From contig JAIOPP010000163.1 of NCBI GenBank assembly GCA_021413845.1, positions 1 to 64,000 on the forward strand: DNA of 64,000 nucleotides, read 5' to 3'. The position numbers and the translations under genes were made by a program. Below, piece by piece: positions 19,275-28,458 of this stretch. The notes below the pieces were generated by a model. The model ran no database searches. It was not told the DNA's origin and worked only from the letters and a program-made list of their open reading frames with translations. The first letter of the stretch is position 1; each line of letters opens with the position of its first letter. The DNA comes from Planctomycetia bacterium (GTDB lineage: Bacteria; Planctomycetota; Planctomycetia; Pirellulales; PNKZ01).

Positions 19275-21206
19275 ATGTGCGGCATCGCAGGACTCATCGG
19301 GATAACGCCTGCTGCGGCAGCCTCGGCTGCACCGCGCATGCTTCGCGCGCTCGCTCACCGAGGGCCCGACGATGCCGGAATCGAAACGCTATCGGTTTCC
19401 GATGCCGAAACTCAGATCACGTTGATTCACACCCGTCTGTCGATTCTCGATCTATCGTCGGCAGGCCATCAACCGATGCGCGATATCGGACGCGGCGAAT
19501 ACTCGCAGCCGAATTGGCTGACCTTCAACGGCGAGATCTACAACTATCGCGACTTGCGCCGCCAACTAGCTGCCCAAGGATTTCCGGGACGATCGGAATG
19601 CGATACGGAAGTCGTTCTCGACGCCTACCGAATGTGGGGCGAGAAAAGCGTCGAGCGGTTGAACGGGATGTTCGCCTGGTGCCTCGCCGATGGCAATCGC
19701 AAGACGCTCTGGCTATGCCGCGATCGACTCGGCATTAAACCGCTTTATCTCTACCGACCATCGAGTGGAGGATTGCTGTTCGCTTCCGAGGTCCGAGCAT
19801 TGCTTGCGGCCGGCCCGGAGCTCGTTCCTCCGAAAGTATCGCGAGGTGCGCTCGAATCGTTTCTCGCGCAAGGAGCTGTTTTCGGCAACGACTCCATCAT
19901 CGAAGGAATCGAACTCATCGAGCCGGGATGCTCTTTAATAACCGACTGGTCCGGCAAGCAACTGCGAAAGTCGCGCTATTGGAGTTTTCCGGTTCCCGAA
20001 CCATCGGCTTCGACGAAGGACCGTGACGAAGCCGTGACGACATTGAGCGGCCGTTTACGCGAAAGCGTCCGGTCGCATCTTATCGCCGATGTACCACTCG
20101 GGCTGTTCCTATCCGGCGGCATCGACTCGGCAGCGCTCGGCACGGTTGCCGTCGAGAGCGCGGGAACCGACCTCCGCACACTCTGCATCGGATTCGACCA
20201 ACCGAAGTACGACGAGACGGAAACGGCGGCCGAAGTGGCGCGCACGATCAGTACGCAACACACTTCCGTGCGATTATCGGGAGAACAAGTGCTCGCCGAT
20301 TTCTCGGCAGCGCTAGCTGCATTCGATCAACCTACGGTCGATGGCTTCAATACGTTCTTTACGTGTCGCGCCGCCAAAGCATCCGGGCTTAAAGTAGCGA
20401 TCAGCGGTCTAGGAGGCGATGAACTCTTCGGGGGTTACGCGTCGTTTAGCGATGTGCCGCGCGCTGAGCGATTCCAGTCTTTGATGAAAGCGACGGGACC
20501 GATGCGCCCGCTGCTTGCCGCCGCTTTGCGAGCGGTCGGGACGCGCGGAGCCTCGAAAGCCGCCGAGGTTTTGCGGCGACCTGCGACGGCGCTTCAAAAC
20601 TACCTGCTTCGACGCGAGCTATTTCTTCCGAACGAACGGCGCGAGCTGCAGGGACTTCCCCCAGAGTCGGATCCTTGGCATGGCATGCCGCTCCGTTTCA
20701 CGGCGCAACTCGCACAACTCACTGAAGACGACGATCCGATCAACCGGATTTCGCGACTTGAGTTGCATAGCTACATGTCGCAGATGCTATTGCGCGATTC
20801 GGATGTTTGCAGCATGGCAAGCGGGCTCGAGCTCAGAGTGCCGCTCCTGGATCATCGCTTAGTGGAAGCAGCATTGCCGCTTCCCGGAAAATGGAAACGC
20901 CGTGATCCCCGTCCGAAGCCTTTGCTCCTCGATGCCGTCGGTAGGAAGATGCCTCAAGCTCCGCTGAAATTACCCAAGAAAGGCTTCACGTTTCCTTGGT
21001 GTCCGTGGCTTCACGGGCCCTTGCGAAGTCGCGCGGAGAAAGCGGTCGGCAATGGCGAAGTCTGGAACTCGCTGCAATTCGTCCCTTCGGCGCCAAAACA
21101 AATCTGGACACGGTTTATTGCCGGCGATCGACGAATCTCCGATCTTCAGATCCTGGCGTTGATCGTGCTCGAGGATTACGTCGTGCGTCATGCAGTGAGA
21201 GTTTGA
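19275..21206 (+). CDS. asnB: Asparagine synthase (glutamine-hydrolysing)-like amidotransferase
   Basis: 643 residues. The protein begins MCGIAGLIG, placing the class II glutamine amidotransferase nucleophile at Cys2. The C-terminal synthetase domain carries the PP-loop SGGIDSAALG at about residue 280, followed by GLGGDELFGGY. The family converts aspartate to asparagine with ammonia from glutamine; paralogues in exopolysaccharide and exosortase loci probably amidate sugar acids or other precursors instead. Its place at the head of a glycosyltransferase run favours a glycan-modification role, though a biosynthetic AsnB cannot be excluded. The stop overlaps the start of the next gene (TGATG), so the two are coupled. 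Confidence 0.9.
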   Translation: MCGIAGLIGITPAAAASAAPRMLRALAHRGPDDAGIETLSVSDAETQITLIHTRLSILDLSSAGHQPMRDIGRGEYSQPNWLTFNGEIYNYRDLRRQLAAQGFPGRSECDTEVVLDAYRMWGEKSVERLNGMFAWCLADGNRKTLWLCRDRLGIKPLYLYRPSSGGLLFASEVRALLAAGPELVPPKVSRGALESFLAQGAVFGNDSIIEGIELIEPGCSLITDWSGKQLRKSRYWSFPVPEPSASTKDRDEAVTTLSGRLRESVRSHLIADVPLGLFLSGGIDSAALGTVAVESAGTDLRTLCIGFDQPKYDETETAAEVARTISTQHTSVRLSGEQVLADFSAALAAFDQPTVDGFNTFFTCRAAKASGLKVAISGLGGDELFGGYASFSDVPRAERFQSLMKATGPMRPLLAAALRAVGTRGASKAAEVLRRPATALQNYLLRRELFLPNERRELQGLPPESDPWHGMPLRFTAQLAQLTEDDDPINRISRLELHSYMSQMLLRDSDVCSMASGLELRVPLLDHRLVEAALPLPGKWKRRDPRPKPLLLDAVGRKMPQAPLKLPKKGFTFPWCPWLHGPLRSRAEKAVGNGEVWNSLQFVPSAPKQIWTRFIAGDRRISDLQILALIVLEDYVVRHAVRV

Positions 21207-22429
21207 TGCGCATCGTCTATTTAAATCCCGTCGGCGAAATCGGAGGAGCCGAAAGGAGTCTGTTGCAACTCCTCACGGAGATCGGGAAAGCCGATCCTTC
21301 GCTTGAACGCCGATTAATCGTAGGGACCGAGGGCCGCCTGCGCTCGGAAGCGGAAAAGCTCGGAGTGCAAACGGAACTATTGCCGCTTCCGGCTGGGCTT
21401 AGCTCCTTCGGCGACAGTCAGTTGCACGACCGCAAGCGCGGCATCCGAATCTTGGCCATGCTACTGAGGGCCGTATCGGCACTGCCCGGCATGATCGCTT
21501 ATCTTTTTCGCTTGCGTCGACGACTGCGCGAATTAGCCCCCACGATCATTCATTCCAACGGCATCAAGACGCACATCGTCGCGGCAATCGTGCGCCCGAA
21601 GGAAGCAAAACTCGTTTGGCACATCCGCGACTTTCTCGGCGACCGTCCGCTCGTCGGTCGCATCATGCGGCTGGTTTCAGCACGAGCCACGATCGCCGTC
21701 GCGAATAGCCACGCCGTGCGCAACGATGCGGCATTGGTTCTCCGGTCGCTCAACGTCGTTACGATTTACAACGCCATCGATACCGAGCGTTTCGCTCCCG
21801 GCGTCGGAGACGGTGCGGAATTGGATCGCCTCGCCGGGCTGTCGCAACTTCCTCGCGAGTCGATACGCGTCGGCCTCGTGGCGACCTACGCACGGTGGAA
21901 AGGGCAGGCGGCATTTATCGAAGCGGCTTCGATCGTCGCGCGCGAGGCTCCAACTTTACCGATCTATTTCTATATCATCGGAAGTCCGATTTACCGAACC
22001 ACCGGATCGCAATACACGGAAGCCGAGCTTCGCGAGTGCGTGACGAAGTTCGGCCTCGTCGACCGCGTGGGCTTCGTCCCTTTTCAAGACGACGCCGTGC
22101 CGGTTTATCGAGCGTTGGATATCGTCGTACAAGCGAGCACCCGTCGCGAACCTTTCGGGCTCACGATCGTAGAAGCAATGGCCTGCGGACGGGCAATGGT
22201 CGTGGCCTTGGCCGGAGGAGCAGCGGAGATCGTCGAGCCGGGTGTGAATGCGCTAGGATTCTCTCCAGGCGATATTCCCGAACTCGCGCAGGGAATCATT
22301 AAGCTCGCCGTGAATCCTTCGATGCGGAGTCGGTTGGCAGAACAAGGAAGAGCTACGGTGGTTCAACGATTCTCGGCCATCAGACTAGGGAAGCAATTCT
22401 CCGATCTCTATGCGGAAATCACGGCTTAG
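21206..22429 (+). CDS. Glycosyltransferase, GT4 family
   Basis: 407 residues from the ATG at 21206, which overlaps the asnB stop; a longer frame from 20996 is only an extension into asnB. The N-terminus MRIVYLNPVGEIGGAERSLL is the usual GT4 acceptor-domain start with the glycine-rich GGAE turn. The C-terminal domain shows VGLVATYARWKGQAAFIEAA and the donor-binding EPFGLTIVEAMACG (conserved E-x7-E). It would add a sugar to a lipid-linked glycan on the cytoplasmic face. Donor and linkage cannot be read from sequence. Confidence 0.9.
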   Translation: MRIVYLNPVGEIGGAERSLLQLLTEIGKADPSLERRLIVGTEGRLRSEAEKLGVQTELLPLPAGLSSFGDSQLHDRKRGIRILAMLLRAVSALPGMIAYLFRLRRRLRELAPTIIHSNGIKTHIVAAIVRPKEAKLVWHIRDFLGDRPLVGRIMRLVSARATIAVANSHAVRNDAALVLRSLNVVTIYNAIDTERFAPGVGDGAELDRLAGLSQLPRESIRVGLVATYARWKGQAAFIEAASIVAREAPTLPIYFYIIGSPIYRTTGSQYTEAELRECVTKFGLVDRVGFVPFQDDAVPVYRALDIVVQASTRREPFGLTIVEAMACGRAMVVALAGGAAEIVEPGVNALGFSPGDIPELAQGIIKLAVNPSMRSRLAEQGRATVVQRFSAIRLGKQFSDLYAEITA

Positions 22430-22669
22430 AAACGAAGGCCCGCAACTCGCCAGGGGGGCACATCCAAGCGTTCCCGGCAGCCGTTCATGCCAGCTGCTAC
22501 CGGTCGTCATGAGCATTCGTCCGTGCGATCCTTCCAATCGGCACAATCCGATACGATCTCGTCTGCGGCGGCTTCTTTTTCTTTGACTCCCCTTGGCAAT
22601 CTCCAATAATAAAGTGTTATCTCCCCCCGTCGGGTTTCCGACGCAGCGTTTCTCAGGCGGAAAAACTGC

Positions 22670-24205
22670 ATGAACGGAAGTCTGCTGGCGGCCGCATTCG
22701 GGGTCGCCTTTCTCAGCAGTTTGCTGACAACGCCGTTTATTCGCAAACTATCGCTCCGCTTCGGTTTAGTCGATCGCCCCGACGCACATCGTAAGATCCA
22801 TCGCGGCGCGACGCCGCTCGGCGGCGGACTGGCGATCATCCTGTCGATTGCCATCGCCGGCTCGCTAGCCTTTCTCATTCCGAGTTTCACGGGCAGGGTA
22901 ATCGGCAATTTTCCTCCGAAGCTCTACGGGGTCGCCGTCGGAGTGCTCTTCATTTGCTGCATCGGCGTTTGGGACGATATCAGAGGGATGAAGGCGCGCT
23001 ATAAGCTGATCGGCCAAATTGTCGCAGCGGCGATCGTCTCTGATTCCGGCCTCACGATTCAAAAGCTTTCCCTGCTGGGCCAAAGCCTGGACCTCGGCAT
23101 CTTGGCCACGCCGGTCACGATCTTCTGGCTGGTCCTTTGCATGAACGCGCTGAATCTAATCGACGGCGCCGACGGCCTCGCGACCACGGTTGGAATCGTG
23201 CTCTGCGGAACGATCGCCGCGACGGCCGTGGAACTCAACAACGAACTGGTCGCCTTCGCCGCCTTCGCGCTGACGGGAGCTCTGCTAGGCTTCCTGCGCT
23301 ATAACTTTCCCCCCGCCTCGATTTTTCTCGGCGATGCAGGAAGTATGTCGATCGGGCTCTTGGCCGGCGGACTAAGTGTTCAAAGCTCGATCAAAGGTGT
23401 AACCGCGTTCGCTTTGATCGGACCATTGGCGATGTGGGCGCTGCCGGTAATGGATCTCGCCATGGCGGTGGTACGAAGAAAGCTCACCGGCCGTGGCCTT
23501 GCCACGACCGATCGAAGCCATTTGCATCATTGCCTGTTGAATCGTGGAGTAAGCCAGCAGCAATTGCTCGGTATCGTCGGAAGCTTGTGTGCCGTTTGCG
23601 GCTTTAGCGCTTGGCTCACGGTGCATTTCAGCAATAGCTGGTTCGCGCTGATCTCGATCGTGGCTTTGGTCGTATCGCTCGTCTCCACGCGCCTATTCGG
23701 GTTCGTGGAATTCCAATTGGCGAGCCATCACGTCAAGCAACTGACGAGACAATTCCTCAGCTCGACCCAAAAAGCCGACTTCCAATCCTGGCAATCTAAG
23801 GTTCGGCTGCAAGGAGTGCATCCCTGGGAAGAACTGTGGCAATTTCTCGTCGATGAAGCGGAGTCGCTGGAGTTGCTGCAAATCAAACTCGATTTGAATA
23901 TGCCGTGGCAGCACGAGGGCTATCATGCGAAATGGGTTCGTGCCACGCCTCAACGCGTAGAGCATCTTGCGAGTCTTGAATGGCCTTTATTCCTAGAGCA
24001 ACGGTATATCGGCACGCTGAGCCTCTCCGGCGACGGCGACTCGGAGCAAGCTATCTGGATGGCAAAGATCGCCGAACTACTCGCCGAGGTTCAAGATCGC
24101 ATTCAAGCGATCGAAAGCCGCTTCGAACCTCAAATGATCTCGCCAGGCCATTCGAACACCGCGACTCCAAGAGTAGCTTCAGGCACTCCCGTCGATGCGG
24201 CGTAG
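22670..24205 (+). CDS. WecA/MraY-like undecaprenyl-phosphate sugar-1-phosphate transferase with extra C-terminal domain
   Basis: 511 residues. About ten membrane helices hold the family motifs: DRPDAHRKIHRGATPLGGG near residue 39, the LIDGADGLA loop near 163, FLGDAGSM near 221 and DRSHLHH near 284. These enzymes move a sugar-1-phosphate from a UDP-sugar to undecaprenyl phosphate, so this gene probably starts the glycan made by the locus. The membrane core ends near residue 350. A further 160 residues form a soluble domain (around WEELWQFLVDEAESLELLQI) not present in plain WecA; similar tails occur in some planctomycete and myxobacterial relatives. It sits 240 bases after the preceding GT4 gene, with no strong ribosome-binding site visible. 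Confidence 0.9.
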   Translation: MNGSLLAAAFGVAFLSSLLTTPFIRKLSLRFGLVDRPDAHRKIHRGATPLGGGLAIILSIAIAGSLAFLIPSFTGRVIGNFPPKLYGVAVGVLFICCIGVWDDIRGMKARYKLIGQIVAAAIVSDSGLTIQKLSLLGQSLDLGILATPVTIFWLVLCMNALNLIDGADGLATTVGIVLCGTIAATAVELNNELVAFAAFALTGALLGFLRYNFPPASIFLGDAGSMSIGLLAGGLSVQSSIKGVTAFALIGPLAMWALPVMDLAMAVVRRKLTGRGLATTDRSHLHHCLLNRGVSQQQLLGIVGSLCAVCGFSAWLTVHFSNSWFALISIVALVVSLVSTRLFGFVEFQLASHHVKQLTRQFLSSTQKADFQSWQSKVRLQGVHPWEELWQFLVDEAESLELLQIKLDLNMPWQHEGYHAKWVRATPQRVEHLASLEWPLFLEQRYIGTLSLSGDGDSEQAIWMAKIAELLAEVQDRIQAIESRFEPQMISPGHSNTATPRVASGTPVDAA

Positions 24206-24573
24206 TCGCGAGCATACCATCTCGCATTACCGACTGGCTCACCGTCGGCATCGATTAAGTCCTACATTCGCACTTATCGGTCATTAGTGCGCGATCGACG
24301 AGTCCTCGAATCACTCGTTCGATTTGCAGCGGTGTAGTAAGATGAAGTGTCCGAGATCCGCGCAGTCGCGCGATCCGGAAACCGTTTGAAACGTCCGGAA
24401 AATCCAAGTTTCATCGTTTCCATCTTAGTTTCGATGACTGACTCAGCGAAAGGTAGCGAAGCAATTCGCCACCCACGAGCACGGAGTGCGCGCGGACTCC
24501 GGCTACAACCTTCCGATCTTGTCGATAGTCGCATGCAAGATCCAGTTCGATATTCGTACACTCGCAACGAAGC
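24206..24573 (+). other. Intergenic region before a GT4 gene
   Basis: 368 bases with no convincing coding frame. A small hairpin lies at 24269-24291 (CGCACT, 11-base loop, AGTGCG) without a T-run, so it is not a clear terminator. The region may hold a promoter for the downstream glycosyltransferase run, but I could not identify one. Confidence 0.4.
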
Positions 24574-25830
24574 ATGAGCTTGCACGTTTGCCATCTCGCG
24601 AAATACTACCCGCCTGCGGCAGGCGGAATCGAAACGCACGTTCAATCGCTCGCTCGAGGCCAATGTGAGCTCGGTCTTCGCGTAACGGTGTTAGTCGTCA
24701 ATCACCGAGATGCCGACGGGAATGAGATTTTCGATCGACCTTGGACGGCTACGCCGGCGATCGAGGATGAGGATCGTGGAGTTCTCGTGCTTCGCGCCCC
24801 GCGAACATGTGCGATTTCAAAATGGGACTTTTCTCCCAAACTGTCACGCCGAATTCGGCAACTTCAGTCAGGTCAGAATCGGGTCGATTTGCTTCACCTG
24901 CATACCCCGAACGCCACCATGACGTTAGCACTTTGGGCAGCAGGCCTGAAAGTACCTTTGGTAATCACGCATCACAGCGACGTCATCAAGCAACGCTTTC
25001 TGGCAAAGGGCTTGGCGCTATTCGAACGACGATTACTCGGCAAAGCGGCAAAGATCCTGACGGATAGTCCTCCCTATGCTGCCGGCTCCGCGCAACTACA
25101 ACCCTTTCTCGATAAAGTCGAGCCGCTCCCGTTAGGAATCGATCCTGATCCGTTTTTATCTCCTTCCGAGGACGCTTGTAAGTTCCGCGATGAGCTGCGT
25201 CGCCGATATCCCGGCCCTCTCTGGCTTTCGGTCGGACGATTGGTCTACTACAAGGGGCTCGCAACAGCCATTAGCGCACTCACTGAAATGCGCGGCACTT
25301 TGCTGATTATCGGAGAAGGCCCACTGCGGCAAGAACTTCAATCACACGCTACGAAAATGGGGTTAGCCGATCGTGTCGTATGGCTTGGTAAAAGTACGGC
25401 GGATGAACTTGTGGGTGCATATCAGGCTGCCACTGCGCTTCTATTCCCTAGCAACGCGCGCAGCGAAGGATTCGGTCTCGTTCAGGTAGAAGCGATGGCC
25501 TCCGGCTGTCCGGTCATCAATACGGCCATTCCAAATTCCGGCGTTGCTTGGGTCAGCCCGCACGATGAAACAGGATTGACCATAGCCATGAATTCGCCTG
25601 CTGAGTTGGCTCAAGCTGCGAATCGACTCGAACGCAACTCCGATCTTAGAAACCGGCTCTCAAGAGCCGGGGTCGATCGCGCTCGATCGTTATTTCACTA
25701 CCGAACGATGGCACGAAAAAGCCTCGATCTCTACCGTAAGGTCATGGATAGACCATCATCCGTAAGATCCGCTGAATCATCGACGGATTCATCTACGTCC
25801 CACGATTCTTCGAGCTTACTGAACTCTTGA
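24574..25830 (+). CDS. Glycosyltransferase, GT4 family
   Basis: 418 residues. The start MSLHVCHLAKYYPPAAGGIE is a typical GT4 N-terminus (YPPxxGGIE). The acceptor domain holds VITHHSDVIKQR. The donor domain begins at LWLSVGRLVYYKGLATAI, and the catalytic EGFGLVQVEAMASG carries the conserved Glu pair. The last 25 residues are Ser-rich and probably disordered. The stop overlaps the next gene's start by four bases. Likely mannosyl- or glucosyl-type chain extension; specificity unknown. Confidence 0.9.
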   Translation: MSLHVCHLAKYYPPAAGGIETHVQSLARGQCELGLRVTVLVVNHRDADGNEIFDRPWTATPAIEDEDRGVLVLRAPRTCAISKWDFSPKLSRRIRQLQSGQNRVDLLHLHTPNATMTLALWAAGLKVPLVITHHSDVIKQRFLAKGLALFERRLLGKAAKILTDSPPYAAGSAQLQPFLDKVEPLPLGIDPDPFLSPSEDACKFRDELRRRYPGPLWLSVGRLVYYKGLATAISALTEMRGTLLIIGEGPLRQELQSHATKMGLADRVVWLGKSTADELVGAYQAATALLFPSNARSEGFGLVQVEAMASGCPVINTAIPNSGVAWVSPHDETGLTIAMNSPAELAQAANRLERNSDLRNRLSRAGVDRARSLFHYRTMARKSLDLYRKVMDRPSSVRSAESSTDSSTSHDSSSLLNS

Positions 25831-27026
25831 CAGATATCGATTGTTCTCTAAGTAATGCCGTTGCGAAAGGGCCCGAGCCCTTCTTACAACGCCCAGGTTC
25901 GGCTCAGACGCAGCGAGTTTTGCATCTCAACGCCGGCAATCTGTTCGGCGGGATCGAAACTTATTTACTTACTCTCGCTCGCTTCGCCGGCATGGCACCT
26001 GGCATGGAGCCGCATTTCGGGATTTGTTTTCCGGGACGATTCCGAAGCGAAATGATTGCAACCGGCTTACCCACGTATGACCTCGGCCCGGTTAGAATCA
26101 GTCGGCCATGGACCGTAATTCGAGCGCGAAGACGCCTAGCCGGAATAATAAAGAGGATCCAACCTCATGTGATCATTGTCCATGGACTCTGGTTGCAACT
26201 TATTTTCGGGCCGGTCGCAAAAAGATTCAAAATCCCCCTAGTTTCAGCTTTTCACGGACCATTCTCAAATGCTTCATTGTTGAATCGGTGGGCCTTGAAA
26301 ACCTTGCCCGACTTAATTCTGGCAAATAGCAAATATACAGCTTCCACTCTCAGTGGCTCGATCACGGAAGTTCCTTGCTTTGTCTGCAACTACCCTGTTT
26401 CTGCATACGTTGGTTCTATCAAGGACAAACACAGCGTTAGGCAAGAACTGAAGACATCGGAAGACTCCTTAGTGGTCATCCAAGTCAGCCGACTGGAACG
26501 CTGGAAAGGTCAACACGTTCTTATTGAAGCACTGTCGACACTTCACGACATGAAGATGTGGGAATGCTGGATTGTCGGCGGCCCTCAGAGACCGTCGGAA
26601 GAAGTCTATTATCAGGAACTTAAAGACCTTGCGGCGGCCGGCGAACACGCCTCACGAATCAAGTTCCTGGGACAACGTTCCGACATCGGCGATCTGATGC
26701 GCGCGGCCGATGTTTTCTGCCAGCCGAACGTCGCGCCCGAACCTTTCGGAATCGTCTTCGTCGAGGCGCTTTATGCCGGCTTACCGGTCGTCACCTCGAA
26801 CTTCGGCGGCGGTGCGGAAATCGTTTCTCCGGAGTGCGGAATTCTCACCACACCGGCAAACGTCGACGAACTCCGTCAGGCCTTGATAAAATTGATGACG
26901 GATTCGACTTTGCGTAAAGATCTTGCGGCAACCGGCCCGTCGCGCGCGGCTCAACTTTGCGATCCCGAAACACAGATTCACGCGTTGTATAACGCATTAT
27001 CTCAAATCGACGTGAAACGGAAATGA
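25827..27026 (+). CDS. Glycosyltransferase, GT4 family
   Basis: About 399 residues if the TTG at 25827, overlapping the previous stop, is the start; no ATG lies ahead of the first conserved strand RVLHLNAGNLFGGIETYLL, so a TTG start is plausible. The donor domain has VIQVSRLERWKGQHVLIEAL and EPFGIVFVEALYAGLP with the expected Glu pair, followed by GGGAEIV. It is translationally coupled to the preceding GT4, suggesting successive additions on one glycan. Local base composition around 26100-26400 is less GC-rich than neighbouring genes, which may point to later acquisition. Confidence 0.87.
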   Translation: MTDIDCSLSNAVAKGPEPFLQRPGSAQTQRVLHLNAGNLFGGIETYLLTLARFAGMAPGMEPHFGICFPGRFRSEMIATGLPTYDLGPVRISRPWTVIRARRRLAGIIKRIQPHVIIVHGLWLQLIFGPVAKRFKIPLVSAFHGPFSNASLLNRWALKTLPDLILANSKYTASTLSGSITEVPCFVCNYPVSAYVGSIKDKHSVRQELKTSEDSLVVIQVSRLERWKGQHVLIEALSTLHDMKMWECWIVGGPQRPSEEVYYQELKDLAAAGEHASRIKFLGQRSDIGDLMRAADVFCQPNVAPEPFGIVFVEALYAGLPVVTSNFGGGAEIVSPECGILTTPANVDELRQALIKLMTDSTLRKDLAATGPSRAAQLCDPETQIHALYNALSQIDVKRK

Positions 27027-27090
27027 TTCGGTTCGACGGATTCGACAAAGAGCAAAGAATATGCCGAGCCACAAGAAAGACTAAGCGACT

Positions 27091-28458
27091 TTGAATACTT
27101 CCTTCCTTATACTTCTGCTTCTTCCGGCCGCTGCATTTTTCGTATCGTTCGTGTCGGCTCGAAGTTCGCTCGGTGCAAGCATCAGCGTCTTGATCGGCTT
27201 CGGATACTTCAACGGAATTATTCGCGCGAATTACATAAGCGTATTCACGACCTTCATGGTCGACATGGCTGTTTTAGGAGTTTATCTCGGCGCGCTACTC
27301 AATCAAACAGGACTTTTTAGGGGCATCGGAAAATTTCCCCTCGCCAGTTGGGTAACGGCGCTCGTTCTTTGGCCTCTCATCGTGTCGGCGGTCCCTCAAA
27401 ACGACATCCTCGTTCAATTCGTAGCGTTCCGAGGTACGGTTTGGCTGTTGCCGATCATGCTTATCGCAACACGGCTTACCGACGATGATTTGCGAGTCAT
27501 TGCGATTACTTTGGCGGGGCTGAATATAGTCGCTTTAGGTGCAGGGCTTTGGTGCTACGTCTACGGTGTAGAATCGCTTTACCCGGTAAATGCCGTCACC
27601 AAGATCATTTACATGTCACGCGATGTCGCGGGCGGACACCTTCGAATTCCTTCACTCTTCCTAAGTTCGGCCGCTTACGGTGGTACGATGGTCGGTTCCT
27701 TGCCGTATATCGTCGGTCGGCTTTTCAATACCAAGAACGGCACTGAAAAGCTTTGGCTGATTGCAGGGGTTTTTTCTGCCTTATGCGGCGTCGCTTTGTG
27801 TGCGGCACGAGCACCGGTGGTAGCCGCAGGCATTATGTTGCTTGTCGCTTGGCTCATGAGCGGACTTTCACTCAGGGTCGCGATTCCTATCGTGCTCGGA
27901 TTGGCTGCCTTCGCCACGATCGTCAGTTCTAATGAACGATTTCAGCGCCTAACCAGTTTGTCCGAGAAGCGTGTGATCGTTACGAGGTTGCAAGGAAGCG
28001 TCAACGAAAACTTTCTCGACCTGCTTATTAGCTATCCTTTCGGCGCAGGGATGGGCAGTTCCGCCGGAACAAGTATCCCCTACTTCCTAGCACACCGAGC
28101 ACCGAAACAAATCGGCTTGGAAAACGAGTATTCGCGAATCCTTATCGATCAGGGCTGGATCGGTTTATTGCTCTGGTTGGGTTTTATAGCTTGGGTACAT
28201 TTTCCTATCCCGCATTCAATCGGCTCTAGATCGCACATCGGGATCGGAATTACCATGATGTACTCCGCTAGCGTAGTCACATGGTGTACGGCAGTGATTG
28301 GATCCGGTACGCTTTCCGCTATCCCGGGTTCCATCCTCCTATTGATCAACATGGGAGTGATCGTCGCACGCCGACAACAGCTAGCGATGTCCGCCCGTCG
28401 CCGACCGATAAGCCGATCACTCGGTGCAAGAGTTCCGAGAATGAATCCCGAATCGTAA
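27091..28458 (+). CDS. Wzy/O-antigen ligase-like polytopic membrane protein
   Basis: 455 residues, TTG start. It is almost entirely hydrophobic, with ten or more predicted membrane helices. One larger loop ends in LENEYSRILIDQGWIGLLLW, the E-x-S motif and helix typical of Wzy polymerases and O-antigen ligases. Such proteins polymerise lipid-linked repeat units or ligate glycans to an acceptor on the periplasmic side. The TAA stop shares a base with the ATG of the ABC permease gene (TAATG), so polymerase and exporter are co-translated. A second Wzy-like protein lies at 46901-49765. Confidence 0.8.
   Translation: MNTSFLILLLLPAAAFFVSFVSARSSLGASISVLIGFGYFNGIIRANYISVFTTFMVDMAVLGVYLGALLNQTGLFRGIGKFPLASWVTALVLWPLIVSAVPQNDILVQFVAFRGTVWLLPIMLIATRLTDDDLRVIAITLAGLNIVALGAGLWCYVYGVESLYPVNAVTKIIYMSRDVAGGHLRIPSLFLSSAAYGGTMVGSLPYIVGRLFNTKNGTEKLWLIAGVFSALCGVALCAARAPVVAAGIMLLVAWLMSGLSLRVAIPIVLGLAAFATIVSSNERFQRLTSLSEKRVIVTRLQGSVNENFLDLLISYPFGAGMGSSAGTSIPYFLAHRAPKQIGLENEYSRILIDQGWIGLLLWLGFIAWVHFPIPHSIGSRSHIGIGITMMYSASVVTWCTAVIGSGTLSAIPGSILLLINMGVIVARRQQLAMSARRRPISRSLGARVPRMNPES

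Noticed and set aside
28281-28457. Extended N-terminus for the Wzm-like permease
   Set aside because: The extra residues lie over the end of the wzy-like gene; the ATG at 28458 sits at the normal distance before the permease motif and overlaps the stop.
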